Shown: one piece after another, positions 1-7,531 of the stretch
How positions within the stretch are numbered: position 1 is the first letter of the stretch
Layout of the letters: every line of letters starts with the position of its first letter
From: CBDUVZ01 sp965370805
GTDB taxonomy: Bacteria > Hydrothermota > Tepidihabitantia > Tepidihabitantales > Tepidihabitantaceae
NCBI GenBank assembly: GCA_965370805.1
Contig: CBDUVZ010000017.1
Coordinates: forward strand, 1-32,578
DNA length: 32,578 bases
Direction: 5' to 3'
Made by a program: the position numbers and the translations under genes
Notes under the pieces: generated by a model
Told to the model about the DNA's origin: nothing
Seen by the model: the letters and a program-made list of their open reading frames with translations, nothing else
Databases searched by the model: none

Positions 1-82
1 CCCGGGGTCCAGTTGATCGCTTCGACTGCGCCGACAGCCCAAACCTCGCCACCTGACGGCCGGTCGAGCGTCACGGTCGGCG
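1..82 (-). repeat. Copy 2 of the 288-bp (96-codon) internal repeat
   Basis: Bases 1-82 match bases 289-370 with one difference (a at 56, t at 344). The offset of 288 bp is exactly 96 codons, so this is a tandem in-frame domain repeat of the exported protein. The near identity at DNA level points to recent duplication or gene conversion. Confidence 0.9.
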
Positions 83-1565
83 TAGCGAGGATGGTGAAGT
101 CGCCGCTCGCGGCTTCCGCAGCACCGGCGATGTTGGTTACTGTAACCTTGATTCTGGCGTCAGTGCGGGGGTCGTCAGGCACGGGCCAGTTGTAGGTGTT
201 GGTGCCCGTGGCCACTTCAGCCCGGAAAGCCCAATTGATACCGCCGTTGGTCGAATACCAGACCGTATCGATGGCCGAAGCGCCGCCGCCCGGGGTCCAG
301 TTGATCGCTTCGACTGCGCCGACAGCCCAAACCTCGCCACCTGTCGGCCGGTCGAGCGTCACGGTCGGCGGCAGCAGATCGCCCCACAGGCCGACGTTGT
401 CGATCTGCCACCAGTAATCCCAGTCAGCGCCACAGAGGTAGTGGAAGCGGATCTGCACGCTGTCCTGTATGTCCGCCCAGGCCGAGATGTCGTGGGTCTG
501 GTGGTTCGGGCCATTGTCGCCGATCCATTCCTGAACCAGGTTCCAGGGGCCGGCCAGAGTGTTGCGCACGTAAACGCGGGCGGTGTCTATGACAGTGAAG
601 GAGTTGAAGTAGTGGTCGTACTGGAGGGTAATGTTGATGTACGCCGAACAGTCGATCCAGGGCGTGAACATCTCGTCATTCTCGAGTTGGTGCGAAGCGT
701 CCGAATCGATGCCGGCGTACTGCCCGGTCGCGCAGAGATTGGGTCTCGTCTGGTCGGTCCGCCAGAAGTCTGATCCGGCGTTGCTGACCTGGGTCCAGTT
801 GGTCGGCAGCGCTCCACCGACACAGGCCTCGAAAGCCTCCGGAACTCCCGATACCGGCCAGAACGGCGGCGTCGGCGTCACCCCGTGGTCCACGACGATG
901 TAAGCGGTACTGCTTTCGTTCCAACCGTCGCAGATGATGTAGTACGACGTCATGTCGTCGGTTGAGCGGAGCCCGACCGCGAACCAGTCGGCGGCCAGTT
1001 GTGCCTGGAGGTCGCTGGCCGCCATGGCACCGAGGTCGTAGTTGTACCAGCCGGGTGTGAAGCCCGCGGGTTCCTCCCGGTGGCGGTAGAGCGGCCCCTG
1101 GATGTCGGCGTAGACGGTCGCGGCCGCAGCGGTGACCGGGTAGGTAGATATCTGGGTGAGGTCGTAGTAGGGATGGTGGGTGCTGTTGACGTAGTAGTAG
1201 AGTTCGACCGAATTGATGAAGTCGCCATCCGGGATCGCCGAGATATCGAAGCACCAGTAGCCGTCTTCGGTGTCGTACCCACGGACCATGCTCGTGTTGG
1301 TACGCGTGGTTGCATCAACCGAGCCGGTTTCGTTGGCGGCGTTCAGCGGGTAGCAGTTCGTTATCGCGTCGGTGCCGCCGGTGCGCGGCGCATGCTGCGC
1401 GGGCGTGCCGGTATAGTCGGCATCGGCCGCATGCTTCATGAGGGTACGGACCGGAATGCCTGTGGCTGCTGACTTGGCTTCGTAGTCGGGTGTGTTTCCG
1501 GCTACGGCCAAGCCTGCAACCAGGAACACAACCATGACAAGCATGGCGCATCTGCGTGTCTGCAT
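1..1565 (-). CDS. Large exported repeat protein, 3' end beyond the window
   Basis: On the minus strand a single frame stays open from an ATG at 1565 to the left edge, giving at least 521 residues with no stop. The start is preceded by AGGAGG at good spacing. The first 23 residues form a signal peptide (MQTRRCAMLVMVVFLVAGLA...). Residues of about 35-230 are a Tyr/Asp-rich extracellular-type region. Residues of about 240-395 resemble a MAM or jelly-roll module (FWRTDQT, W-Q-I-D-N-V-G-L-W-G). From about residue 398 there are 96-residue repeats beginning TVTLDRP(T/S)GGEVWAVG and INWTPG, a pattern typical of Ig-like Kre9/KNH-type modules in bacterial surface proteins. The second repeat is cut by the window edge. 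The product is probably a secreted or surface protein; a C-terminal sorting domain may lie outside the window. Function is not recognised. Confidence 0.85.
   Translation of the reverse strand, partial: MQTRRCAMLVMVVFLVAGLAVAGNTPDYEAKSAATGIPVRTLMKHAADADYTGTPAQHAPRTGGTDAITNCYPLNAANETGSVDATTRTNTSMVRGYDTEDGYWCFDISAIPDGDFINSVELYYYVNSTHHPYYDLTQISTYPVTAAAATVYADIQGPLYRHREEPAGFTPGWYNYDLGAMAASDLQAQLAADWFAVGLRSTDDMTSYYIICDGWNESSTAYIVVDHGVTPTPPFWPVSGVPEAFEACVGGALPTNWTQVSNAGSDFWRTDQTRPNLCATGQYAGIDSDASHQLENDEMFTPWIDCSAYINITLQYDHYFNSFTVIDTARVYVRNTLAGPWNLVQEWIGDNGPNHQTHDISAWADIQDSVQIRFHYLCGADWDYWWQIDNVGLWGDLLPPTVTLDRPTGGEVWAVGAVEAINWTPGGGASAIDTVWYSTNGGINWAFRAEVATGTNTYNWPVPDDPRTDARIKVTVTNIAGAAEAASGDFTILATPTVTLDRPSGGEVWAVGAVEAINWTP
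289..370 (-). repeat. Copy 1 of the 288-bp (96-codon) internal repeat
   Basis: This is the partner of the repeat at 1-82, encoding the start of a Kre9/KNH-like module (GGEVWAVGAVEAINW). Only the first third or so of the repeat unit can be compared, because the window ends. Confidence 0.9.
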
Positions 1566-1672
1566 CTTGCCTCCTTTTGTTGAACTTGCTTTCGTGGCGT
1601 ACGAGGAATACCAGTCCGCCACGACTGCTCTATTGTCGCTATTTTCTCGGATGTGATCTCACCCAGATGTAG

Positions 1673-1700
1673 ATTATAGAACTTCACCGGTGCCGGTCAA
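1673..1700 (-). promoter_or_regulatory. Sigma-70-type promoter for the exported repeat protein
   Basis: Read on the minus strand, TTGACC (1695-1700) and TATAAT (1673-1678) are separated by 16 bp. Transcription would start near 1666, leaving a leader of about 100 nt before the ATG at 1565. Called by eye from consensus match. Confidence 0.6.
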
Positions 1701-1774
1701 GCCGGGATTGCCTCCCGAATCCGACAGGACTCTCCGGCCGGGCAGAAAGGACAGGGAATGACCAAGAGCAAACT

Positions 1775-2170
1775 AACCACAGATGGACACGGGAGGAGAA
1801 GTCAGAGTGCAGAATGCAGAAGTCAGAACCGCAGACAGGAGATAGCCGCCAAGACCGCCGGGAGGAAAACCACAGATAAACACGGATGGACACGGATAAG
1901 AACCGGGAGTCCGGACTCGTCACCCGGAACTGCAGTAACCGCCAAGAGGAATTGTCAATTGCGCACGACGGACTGGGGTCGATGCCGCCGAGGCATGGAA
2001 CGAAGTGACGCGGCAATCTCAAGCGCAGACGGAGCGGAGAGAAAGTAACCACGGATAAACACAGATGAACACAGATGATTTGGAGCGAACGACGGAAGTG
2101 AACCACGGATGGACACGGGAAGAGAGGGGAGAAGTCAAAGTGTAAAGTGCAGATATCGAAGTGCAGAATG
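1775..2170 (+). repeat. Intergenic repeat-module cluster in a 700-bp divergent gap
   Basis: The gap 1566-2264 contains no gene that I can support. It holds two promoters and several copies of short modules seen throughout the window. The AACCAC(A/G)GAT(G/A)(G/A)ACAC(A/G)GA module occurs at 1775, 1868, 2047 and 2101. The TGCAGAATGCAGAAGTCAGAA text occurs near 1808. CCGCCAAGACCGCC occurs near 1847 and GCGCAGACGGAGCGGAGA near 2023. Frames open through this stretch are low-complexity readings of the repeats. Confidence 0.75.
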
Positions 2171-2192
2171 AGGAGACTGCCAAGTGGGCTGC

Positions 2193-2220
2193 TTGACTAT
2201 GACGCCCGGTGTGTTAGATT
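2193..2220 (+). promoter_or_regulatory. Promoter for the small sorting-domain protein
   Basis: TTGACT at 2193-2198, a 16-bp spacer, then TAGATT at 2215-2220. It lies 45 bp upstream of the ATG at 2265, just downstream of the repeat cluster. Confidence 0.5.
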
Positions 2221-2264
2221 TCAGGTAGTCAATGGAAGCGCACCAAAGCTCAACAGGAGGATGT

Positions 2265-2918
2265 ATGAGAAGTATCGTATTGTGCTCGGTTCTGGCAGTA
2301 CTGGCGCTGTTCGTTGCGACGGCGACCGGTCAGGTCGGAGTTATCGGGGTGGTCTCGACCGGCGATCACACCGAGGAGATGACCCGGGCGACATTCCGGG
2401 CTGATTCGATGTACTATTACAATACCACGGGATGGGGCGGCCCACCCGGCACCGAAGACACTTTTGATTTCGGGGAATTGACGCAGTGGCCCAACGTGAT
2501 AACGCTGTACTTCACGGAGGACGGCCGTGACGACTCGCTCGTCGCCGAATTCCCGGTCGAAGACAGTTGGTACCTGCTGCCGCGTTCCCGGCCGACGGCG
2601 GCCAAGGTTAAGTTCATTGCGCTTTCCGGTGGAGTCGAGGAACTTCCGGAAGCCGGCGCGCGGCCGATGCTTGAGGTCTCGCCTTCTGTGTTGACCGACC
2701 AGGTGTTCATCCGGGCCGCGAACGTGCTCGAACCCGGGGCCGGTCTTGAGGTGCTGGATGCGCTCGGGAACCGGGTGCGGAGCTTCCCGACCGGCGTGCT
2801 GAACGCCAGTTGGGCTGGAAAGGACGATGCGGGTCGGGCGCTGGCCGAGGGCGTCTATTTCTGCCGGCTCGTGGCCGGGGATCATTCAACGGTCCGCAAG
2901 GTCCTGCTCGCCCGCTGA
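2265..2918 (+). CDS. Small secreted protein with FlgD-like / type A sorting C-terminus
   Basis: 217 residues. The ATG at 2265 was chosen because CAGGAGG ends 4 bp upstream and the product then begins with a clean signal peptide (MRSIVLCSVLAVLALFVATA, cleavage near TGQ). A frame start further upstream adds 11 uncharged or polar residues without an RBS. The middle of about 100 residues has no recognised fold. The last 60 residues (LEVLDALGNRVRSF ... GVYFCRLVAG ... KVLLAR) have the pattern of FlgD Ig-like / type IX type A sorting domains, which in Bacteroidota direct export across the outer membrane. The same C-terminus recurs in the three C25 peptidases and the Ycf48-like protein here. Function is unknown. 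Confidence 0.8.
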   Translation: MRSIVLCSVLAVLALFVATATGQVGVIGVVSTGDHTEEMTRATFRADSMYYYNTTGWGGPPGTEDTFDFGELTQWPNVITLYFTEDGRDDSLVAEFPVEDSWYLLPRSRPTAAKVKFIALSGGVEELPEAGARPMLEVSPSVLTDQVFIRAANVLEPGAGLEVLDALGNRVRSFPTGVLNASWAGKDDAGRALAEGVYFCRLVAGDHSTVRKVLLAR

Positions 2919-2938
2919 GCGGAGTTGTTATCTGCAAA

Positions 2939-2958
2939 GGGGCGCTTTCGGGCGCCCC
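2939..2958 (+). terminator. Hairpin terminator candidate
   Basis: GGGGCGC (2939-2945) pairs with GCGCCCC (2952-2958) around a 6-nt loop, 20 bp after the stop at 2918. The run after the stem is only TTCC, so it is a weak intrinsic terminator by sequence. Confidence 0.5.
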
Positions 2959-2990
2959 TTCCGCCGTAGAAGCCCGAGCGGGAGAGGAAA

Positions 2991-3080
2991 TTGACCACAG
3001 ATGAACACGGGAAGAGAAGTCAAAGGGCAGAATGCAGAAGTCAGAATGCAAAGGGCAAACTCGGCATTCGCCATTGCGAT
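2991..3080 (+). repeat. Intergenic repeat modules
   Basis: ACCACAGATGAACACGGGA is followed by GGGCAGAATGCAGAAGTCAG and GGCATTCGCCATTGCGATG. These modules fill most of the gap before the Cys-rich gene and account for the extra N-terminal residues if the frame is extended upstream. Confidence 0.75.
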
Positions 3081-3098
3081 GGCCGCTGGCCCGGGTGC

Positions 3099-3127
3099 TT
3101 GCTTTGCCCCACCGGCTTGGGTAGCAT
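3099..3127 (+). promoter_or_regulatory. Possible promoter placing +1 at or next to the ATG
   Basis: TTGCTT (3099-3104), a 17-bp spacer and TAGCAT (3122-3127). Transcription would begin at about 3133-3134, at or next to the chosen ATG, which would make a leaderless message. The -35 match is poor, so this is tentative. Confidence 0.35.
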
Positions 3128-3132
3128 TGGGG

Positions 3133-3792
3133 ATGGCTGAGAAGTGTGCTTTGTGCCGGCGGGCGAAAGCATCCCGGGAGTGTCCAGCCCTGGGACAGAC
3201 TATCTGTTCGCTCTGCTGCGGCCGGGGGCGGGGCCGGAGAATCGACTGTCCGCTTTCGTGCCACTGGTTCCGGGAGGGAGGCATTCGGGCCCTGACCATG
3301 ATGTTCGGGTTCGGCGGAGACCGGGAGTTCGAATCCTCGGCTCTTGACCTGCTCCATAACCTGCGGCTGGCGATTGTCCGCGTCATGCGCGATCGGGATC
3401 GGGACCTCGGGAACGCGGAGGCAATCGAGGCCCTGGAGAACGCGGCTCAGACGGTTCGGACCAGGACGAGCGGTCTGATTTACGATTACAGGTCGGCCAA
3501 TCCCAGGGTCCAGCGGGTGACCGACGAACTGGCGCTGGTGCTGGACCGGCACCAGAAGGGCGAACAGGGGTTCCACAGGGTTGAAGGCGATATCCTGTCG
3601 CGTACGCTTCGGTATCTGAAGCGGCAGTTCGAGTTGGCGGAGAAGCGGGGCGCGAGCTACCTCGACCTGGCGGCGCAGACGGTCGGGAACGAGTACGCCG
3701 CGCAACCGTCCGGCGACAACCGGGGGATCGTCTCGCCCGGGCACACAGGCGAGCGTCTCCCAAACGCATCGTCCCGGGAAACCAAGAGTTGA
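3133..3792 (+). CDS. Cys-rich zinc-binding-type protein of unknown function
   Basis: 219 residues from the ATG at 3133. The frame can be extended to 3001, but the added 44 residues are translated repeat modules. The first 45 residues hold eight Cys in the order C5-x2-C8, C17, C25-x2-CC29, C39-x3-C43 (ICSLCCG and IDCPLSC are distinctive), a likely zinc ribbon or treble-clef pair. Residues 50-180 are predicted mainly helical and charged. The last 35 are polar and probably disordered. No signal peptide is present, so it is probably cytoplasmic. It sits alone between a secreted protein and htrA. I recognise the Cys pattern as a recurring bacterial motif but cannot name a function. Confidence 0.7.
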   Translation: MAEKCALCRRAKASRECPALGQTICSLCCGRGRGRRIDCPLSCHWFREGGIRALTMMFGFGGDREFESSALDLLHNLRLAIVRVMRDRDRDLGNAEAIEALENAAQTVRTRTSGLIYDYRSANPRVQRVTDELALVLDRHQKGEQGFHRVEGDILSRTLRYLKRQFELAEKRGASYLDLAAQTVGNEYAAQPSGDNRGIVSPGHTGERLPNASSRETKS

Positions 3793-3825
3793 TTTCCGGC
3801 GTCAAAAGACGGAAGCCGTAAAGGA

Positions 3826-3985
3826 AATGACCAATGACCAACGAGCACACTAACCACGGATGAACACAGATGAGGGCCGGAAGGAATAACCGCCAAGGCC
3901 GCCAAGAACGCCAAGGTGGAGGAGCGGAGCGGAATAAACACCAAGGCACCAAGAACACCAAGTCAGGAAATGACCAATGACCAGG
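3826..3985 (+). repeat. Intergenic repeat modules, all main types together
   Basis: In order: GGAAATGACCAATGACCAAC, AACCACGGATGAACACAGATG, ACCGCCAAGGCCGCCAAG plus AACGCCAAG, GGAGCGGAGCGG, AACACCAAGGCACCAAGAAC, then GGAAATGACCAATGACCAGG again. The cluster occupies most of the 221-bp gap upstream of htrA and is the clearest display of the module vocabulary. Confidence 0.8.
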
Positions 3986-4013
3986 CTGTGATGATTGATG
4001 AGGAGGATAGGAT

Positions 4014-5492
4014 ATGAGTAGACGGATTTCTCTGAGACTTGTGGGTGCGATTCTTGCGCCCGCGGTGCTGGTTGCTTTCGTGGTCGGCCTGATTGCCGCC
4101 GGGGTGCTGAACTTCGCGCCGCACCGCGCCGAAGCCGCACCGGAAACGTCGCTGCCGGTGTCCGGGCCCGGCGGGAGTCCGGGTCAGGACGACCCGTTTG
4201 TCCGGGTGGCGGATGCCGTCATTCCCACCGTGGTCAATGTTTCGGCCGAGAAGACCGTCACGACCGGCAGTCGGAGCCTTCCCGGGATGCACTCGCTCGA
4301 AGAGATGTTCCGGCAGTACTTCGGCGAGGGCCCTGGTTTGCCGCACGGGCAGCAGCGGCAGTCGCTCGGTTCGGGCGTTGTTATCGACCCGGATGGGTAT
4401 ATCGTTACCAACAACCATGTGGTGGCCGATTTCGATGAGATTACCGTCAAGCTGTCGGATGGGACCGAGTTCAAGGGTAAGGACGTCGAGGTCGTCGGCC
4501 GGGACCCGAAGACCGACCTCGCGGTCATCAAGGTGAATGCCGACCGGCCGCTGTCCGCGATTGAGTTCGGTGACGCCGACCGGATTCGCGTCGGCAGTTG
4601 GGCGATTGCGGTCGGCAATCCGTTCGGCTTGCAGAGTACGGTGACGGTCGGCGTGGTTTCGGCCAAGGGGAGGTCCGGGATACCTCTGCCCGAGGGTCCG
4701 AGCTACCAGGATTTCATCCAGACGGATGCGTCAATCAACCCCGGCAATTCGGGTGGAGCCCTGGTCGACAGCCGGGGAAAGCTGATTGGCATCAATTCGG
4801 CTATCCGTTCGCCGGTCGGCGCCAATGTCGGCATCGGGTTTGCGGTGCCGGTGGATATGGTGAAGTCGGTCACCCGGCAGTTGATCGAGCACGGGCGGGT
4901 AATCCGCGGGTTCTTGGGAATCCGGCCGCAGGCAGTGACCGAGTCGATGCGCAAGGCACTCGGGCTCGACGACGCGAATGGCGTGCTGGTCGGCGAAGCG
5001 CTTCCGGACATGCCGGCCAGGAAAGCGGGAATCAGGGATGGCGACGTCATCATCCGGATTGACGACAAGCCGATCAAGGACCTCGAGCAGTTCCGGCGGG
5101 ACGTCGCCGATTTCCGGCCCAATACCACTATCCGTGTGACCGTGTTCCGTGACGGCAAGCACCTGACCAAGAAGGTGAAGTTGACCGAGTTCCCGGAGGA
5201 TAAGCAGGTCAGTGCAGCAGAGCCGGCGGAGCCGGAGAACTGGCTGGGACTGGCAGTGAGTCGCGGCGACCCAGATGGAGTCGTCGTGGTCGGCGTCGAA
5301 CCGGGCAGCCTCGCCGATGACGCCGGAATCCGGCGCGGCGACCGGGTAATCCGGATTGAGGACCGGAAGATTGAGGGCATGGGTGACTACAACCGGGCGG
5401 CCCGGGAGCTTGCCGGGCAGAGCCGACCGCTGCTGTTCCGACTCAAGCGGGGAAGCTCGAAGCTGTACGTGGCGGTCGAGCCGGTCGAGTAG
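4014..5492 (+). CDS. HtrA/DegP-type periplasmic serine protease
   Basis: 492 residues, the usual length for Do-family proteases. GAGGAGG precedes the ATG at 4014. Residues of about 9-42 form an N-terminal signal or membrane segment ending ...HRAEA. The trypsin-like domain shows the full triad: His135 in TNNHVV, Asp168 in KTDLAVIKV and Ser246 in INPGNSGGAL. Two PDZ domains follow, at about 300-390 (GFLGIRPQAV) and 410-490 (NWLGLAV, GVVVVGVEPGSLADDAGI). Members degrade or refold misfolded envelope proteins, which suits a genome exporting many large surface proteins. It appears to be a single-gene unit, since the next gene has its own promoter. The choice among DegP, DegQ and DegS-like roles cannot be made from sequence alone. 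Confidence 0.95.
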   Translation: MSRRISLRLVGAILAPAVLVAFVVGLIAAGVLNFAPHRAEAAPETSLPVSGPGGSPGQDDPFVRVADAVIPTVVNVSAEKTVTTGSRSLPGMHSLEEMFRQYFGEGPGLPHGQQRQSLGSGVVIDPDGYIVTNNHVVADFDEITVKLSDGTEFKGKDVEVVGRDPKTDLAVIKVNADRPLSAIEFGDADRIRVGSWAIAVGNPFGLQSTVTVGVVSAKGRSGIPLPEGPSYQDFIQTDASINPGNSGGALVDSRGKLIGINSAIRSPVGANVGIGFAVPVDMVKSVTRQLIEHGRVIRGFLGIRPQAVTESMRKALGLDDANGVLVGEALPDMPARKAGIRDGDVIIRIDDKPIKDLEQFRRDVADFRPNTTIRVTVFRDGKHLTKKVKLTEFPEDKQVSAAEPAEPENWLGLAVSRGDPDGVVVVGVEPGSLADDAGIRRGDRVIRIEDRKIEGMGDYNRAARELAGQSRPLLFRLKRGSSKLYVAVEPVE

Positions 5493-5495
5493 TTG

Positions 5496-5524
5496 TTGAC
5501 CTTGGCCGGTTTTTCTGCCAGAAT
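5496..5524 (+). promoter_or_regulatory. Promoter for folD
   Basis: TTGACC (5496-5501), a 17-bp spacer, CAGAAT (5519-5524). It starts 4 bp after the htrA stop and predicts an RNA start near 5531, giving an unusually long leader of about 150 nt before the GTG at 5684. Confidence 0.5.
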
Positions 5525-5530
5525 CAGGTA

Positions 5531-5683
5531 AGAAAAAAGGAGGCCTTAGCCGCCAGACGTCGTAGTTGACCGCAATAGCATCACCTGAACCAGGCTCCGG
5601 GCCTGCAGAAGAGGCAGTGACCCGGGCCAATCCACCGCGGCACGGCAACGCCGGCCGGCGGTTCAGTTCTATCGGGAGGGATT
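5531..5683 (+). other. Structured 150-nt leader of folD
   Basis: The segment between the predicted RNA start and folD can fold into hairpins. One has CCGGG (about 5597) pairing with CCCGG (about 5622) and an inner CTGC/GCAG stem; another is the CGGCAACGCCGGCCG stretch near 5644. GGGAGG lies just before the GTG. I compared it by eye with ZTP and THF riboswitch consensus elements, which sit upstream of folate genes, and found no convincing match. Confidence 0.3.
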
Positions 5684-6565
5684 GTGAGTAGCCCCCGGAT
5701 TCTTGATGGCAAATCGACCGCTCGGGATGTCCGCCGGGAGGTCAAGACCAGGGCCGCGCGTCTCCGCGAGCAGGGTGTGGTTCCCGGCCTGCGGATACTG
5801 CTTGCCGGCGGGTTTGCACCTTCCGCAATCTACGTCCGGAACAAAGAGAGGGCCTGCGCTCGCGTTGGCATCGGCGTCGAGGTCGCCCGGTTCCCGGACG
5901 GCGTTTCCTACACGGAACTGAAGCAACTCGTGCTGCGCTGGAACGACGACCAGGCAGTGCACGGCGTTATCGTGCAACTCCCGCTGCCGGCCGGTCTGGA
6001 TTCAGGACGGCTGATTGAGGAGCTGAACCCGGCAAAGGACGTGGACGGATTGACCCCGACCAGCCTCGGGCGGTTGGTTGCCGGTAGACCCGGGTTCCTG
6101 CCCGCGACCCCGGCCGGGATTGTCGAATTGCTGTCCCGCAACGGTATTGAAGTCGCGGGCAAAGACGTTGTGGTCGTCGGGCGGAGTGAACTGGTCGGCA
6201 AGCCGCTGGCCAATATTCTGCTGCTGCGCGACAAGCGCGGAGACGCGACGGTAACCGTATGCCATTCGAAGACCCGGGACCTTGCCGGAGTGTGCCGGCG
6301 GGCCGAGATACTGGTCGTCGCGGTCGGCCATCCCGGTCTGGTGACCGGCGATATGGTCCGGCCCGGGGCGGTAGTGGTCGACGTCGGTATCAATCGCACC
6401 GACGACGGACTCGTCGGCGACGTCGATTTCCCGGCTGTTGTCGAGGTGGCGAGCGCAATCACCCCGGTTCCCGGTGGTGTGGGGCCGATGACGGTTGCGA
6501 TGCTGCTGGTCAATACGGTGACCGCGGCGGAGGAGCAGAGCAAGGAAATGCCGAATGACGAATGA
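5684..6565 (+). CDS. folD: Methylenetetrahydrofolate dehydrogenase/cyclohydrolase
   Basis: 293 residues, GTG start with GGGAGG upstream. FolD interconverts 5,10-methylene-THF, methenyl-THF and 10-formyl-THF in cytoplasmic one-carbon metabolism, using NADP. Tyr50 and Lys54 in YVRNKE are the catalytic pair. QLPLPAGL, KDVDGLTPTSLGRL, PATPAGIVELL and VVVGRSELVGKPL follow in the usual order, and the family signature PVPGGVGPMTVAMLL closes the NAD(P) domain. One variation: the loop before YV reads AGGFAPS where most members have GDxPAS. The last residues and the stop codon (KEMPNDE) are encoded by an intergenic repeat module that runs into the 3' end. Confidence 0.96.
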   Translation: MSSPRILDGKSTARDVRREVKTRAARLREQGVVPGLRILLAGGFAPSAIYVRNKERACARVGIGVEVARFPDGVSYTELKQLVLRWNDDQAVHGVIVQLPLPAGLDSGRLIEELNPAKDVDGLTPTSLGRLVAGRPGFLPATPAGIVELLSRNGIEVAGKDVVVVGRSELVGKPLANILLLRDKRGDATVTVCHSKTRDLAGVCRRAEILVVAVGHPGLVTGDMVRPGAVVVDVGINRTDDGLVGDVDFPAVVEVASAITPVPGGVGPMTVAMLLVNTVTAAEEQSKEMPNDE

Positions 6566-6675
6566 GGAAGGAAACCGCCAAGAGCGCCAAGGCCGCCAAG
6601 GTGGAGAGCCGGAGCGGAGATGAGGAGGGGGCGGGCGGACGAGGAACAGAAACCACCGATGAACACGGATAGACA
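6545..6675 (+). repeat. Repeat modules spanning the folD stop and the next gap
   Basis: GGAAATGCCGAATGACGAATG overlaps the folD stop. It is followed by AACCGCCAAGAGCGCCAAGG, GGAGAGCCGGAGCGGAGATG and AACCACCGATGAACACGGAT. The same modules occur in the same order at 3826-3985. Confidence 0.8.
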
Positions 6676-6718
6676 CAGCCAGAGGGATTTGAGATTGAGG
6701 CTCGGCAAGGACCGCCGG

Positions 6719-7528
6719 ATGATAAACGGCTGGCTGTCCGACGCGCTACGTTTCGGCCGGGAGGTTCCTCAAAGTCTGACCCGGGCGATGCGCTACGCGG
6801 TCCTGGGTCCGGGCAAGCGCATCCGCCCGATTCTGGTCCTGGAGTCTTTCCGCGCGGCCGGGGGCAAAGATGACGGGTGGATTGTTCCTTTCTGTTGCGG
6901 GATTGAGATGATTCACGCTTTCTCACTGGTGCATGATGACCTTCCAAGTATGGATAATGATGACTTCCGCCGGGGGCGGCCGGCCGTTCATCGGAAGTTC
7001 GGCGAGGCGACCGCCATCCTGGCGGCCGACGCCCTGTTTGCCTACGCGTTCCGGCTGTTCTGTTCCAGTCCGGCCCCGGCCGGGAGACGACTCAAGGCAA
7101 TCGAGGTGATTTCGCTCGCGGCTGGCCCGGCCGGGATGGCGGGGGGGCAGTTGCTTGACATCACCGCGAACCGGCGGACGAGCGGGCGGACCCTTGACCG
7201 GGTGCAGCGTATGAAGACGGCTGATTTCCTGGCCGCATCGGTTGTCTGCGGGGGCATTATCGGCGGCGCGCGGCAGGGCGTGCAGGACCGGTTACTGGAG
7301 GCCGGACTGCTGCTTGGTGCGCTGTTTCAGATGACGGATGACCTGCTCGATGCCGGAGGGACCGAAGACGACGACAAGGTAACGGTTGTCAGCGCCCGGG
7401 GCCGGGAAGCCGTCCGGCGGAGCGCGGCAGCCAAGACACGGCAGGCGGAGCAGGTGCTGTCCGCTCTCGGCCGGCGCTACGAGGTCCTGGCCGGTTTTCC
7501 CCGGTTGATACTCGGGCGGACTTCCTGA
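6719..7528 (+). CDS. ispA: Polyprenyl (farnesyl/geranylgeranyl) diphosphate synthase
   Basis: 269 residues from the ATG at 6719, which has AAGGA 8 bp upstream. The frame is open to 6620, but those extra 33 residues are largely translated repeat modules. The enzyme condenses DMAPP/allylic diphosphates with IPP in the cytoplasm. LGPGKRIRPIL matches the start of the family fold. The first Asp-rich motif is DDLPSMDNDD, and FQMTDDLLDAGG carries the second. GGQLLDI and MKTADFLAAS are also family landmarks. The C-terminal DKVTVVSARG stands in the place of the usual GKxTY segment. dxs follows after 3 bp, linking precursor supply and chain elongation in one transcript. Product chain length cannot be read with certainty, so the symbol is the usual one for this neighbourhood. 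Confidence 0.88.
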   Translation: MINGWLSDALRFGREVPQSLTRAMRYAVLGPGKRIRPILVLESFRAAGGKDDGWIVPFCCGIEMIHAFSLVHDDLPSMDNDDFRRGRPAVHRKFGEATAILAADALFAYAFRLFCSSPAPAGRRLKAIEVISLAAGPAGMAGGQLLDITANRRTSGRTLDRVQRMKTADFLAASVVCGGIIGGARQGVQDRLLEAGLLLGALFQMTDDLLDAGGTEDDDKVTVVSARGREAVRRSAAAKTRQAEQVLSALGRRYEVLAGFPRLILGRTS

Positions 7529-7531
7529 GCT

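Noticed and set aside
217..1551. Several short minus-strand frames that could suggest a broken gene at the left end
   Set aside because: They are in the wrong frames. One continuous frame from 1565 to the window edge has a signal peptide, RBS and repeat domains, so no frameshift is needed.
1758..2048. Open frame of 96 codons in the divergent gap
   Set aside because: It is a reading of intergenic repeat modules (TDGHGRRSQS, DKHGWTRI) with no RBS or conserved features.
3001..3132. Upstream extension of the Cys-rich gene
   Set aside because: The added residues are translated repeat modules, and the Cys-rich domain starts right after the ATG at 3133.
5525..5683. ZTP or THF riboswitch upstream of folD
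   Set aside because: The conserved core sequences of either class could not be found by eye; kept only as an unassigned structured leader.
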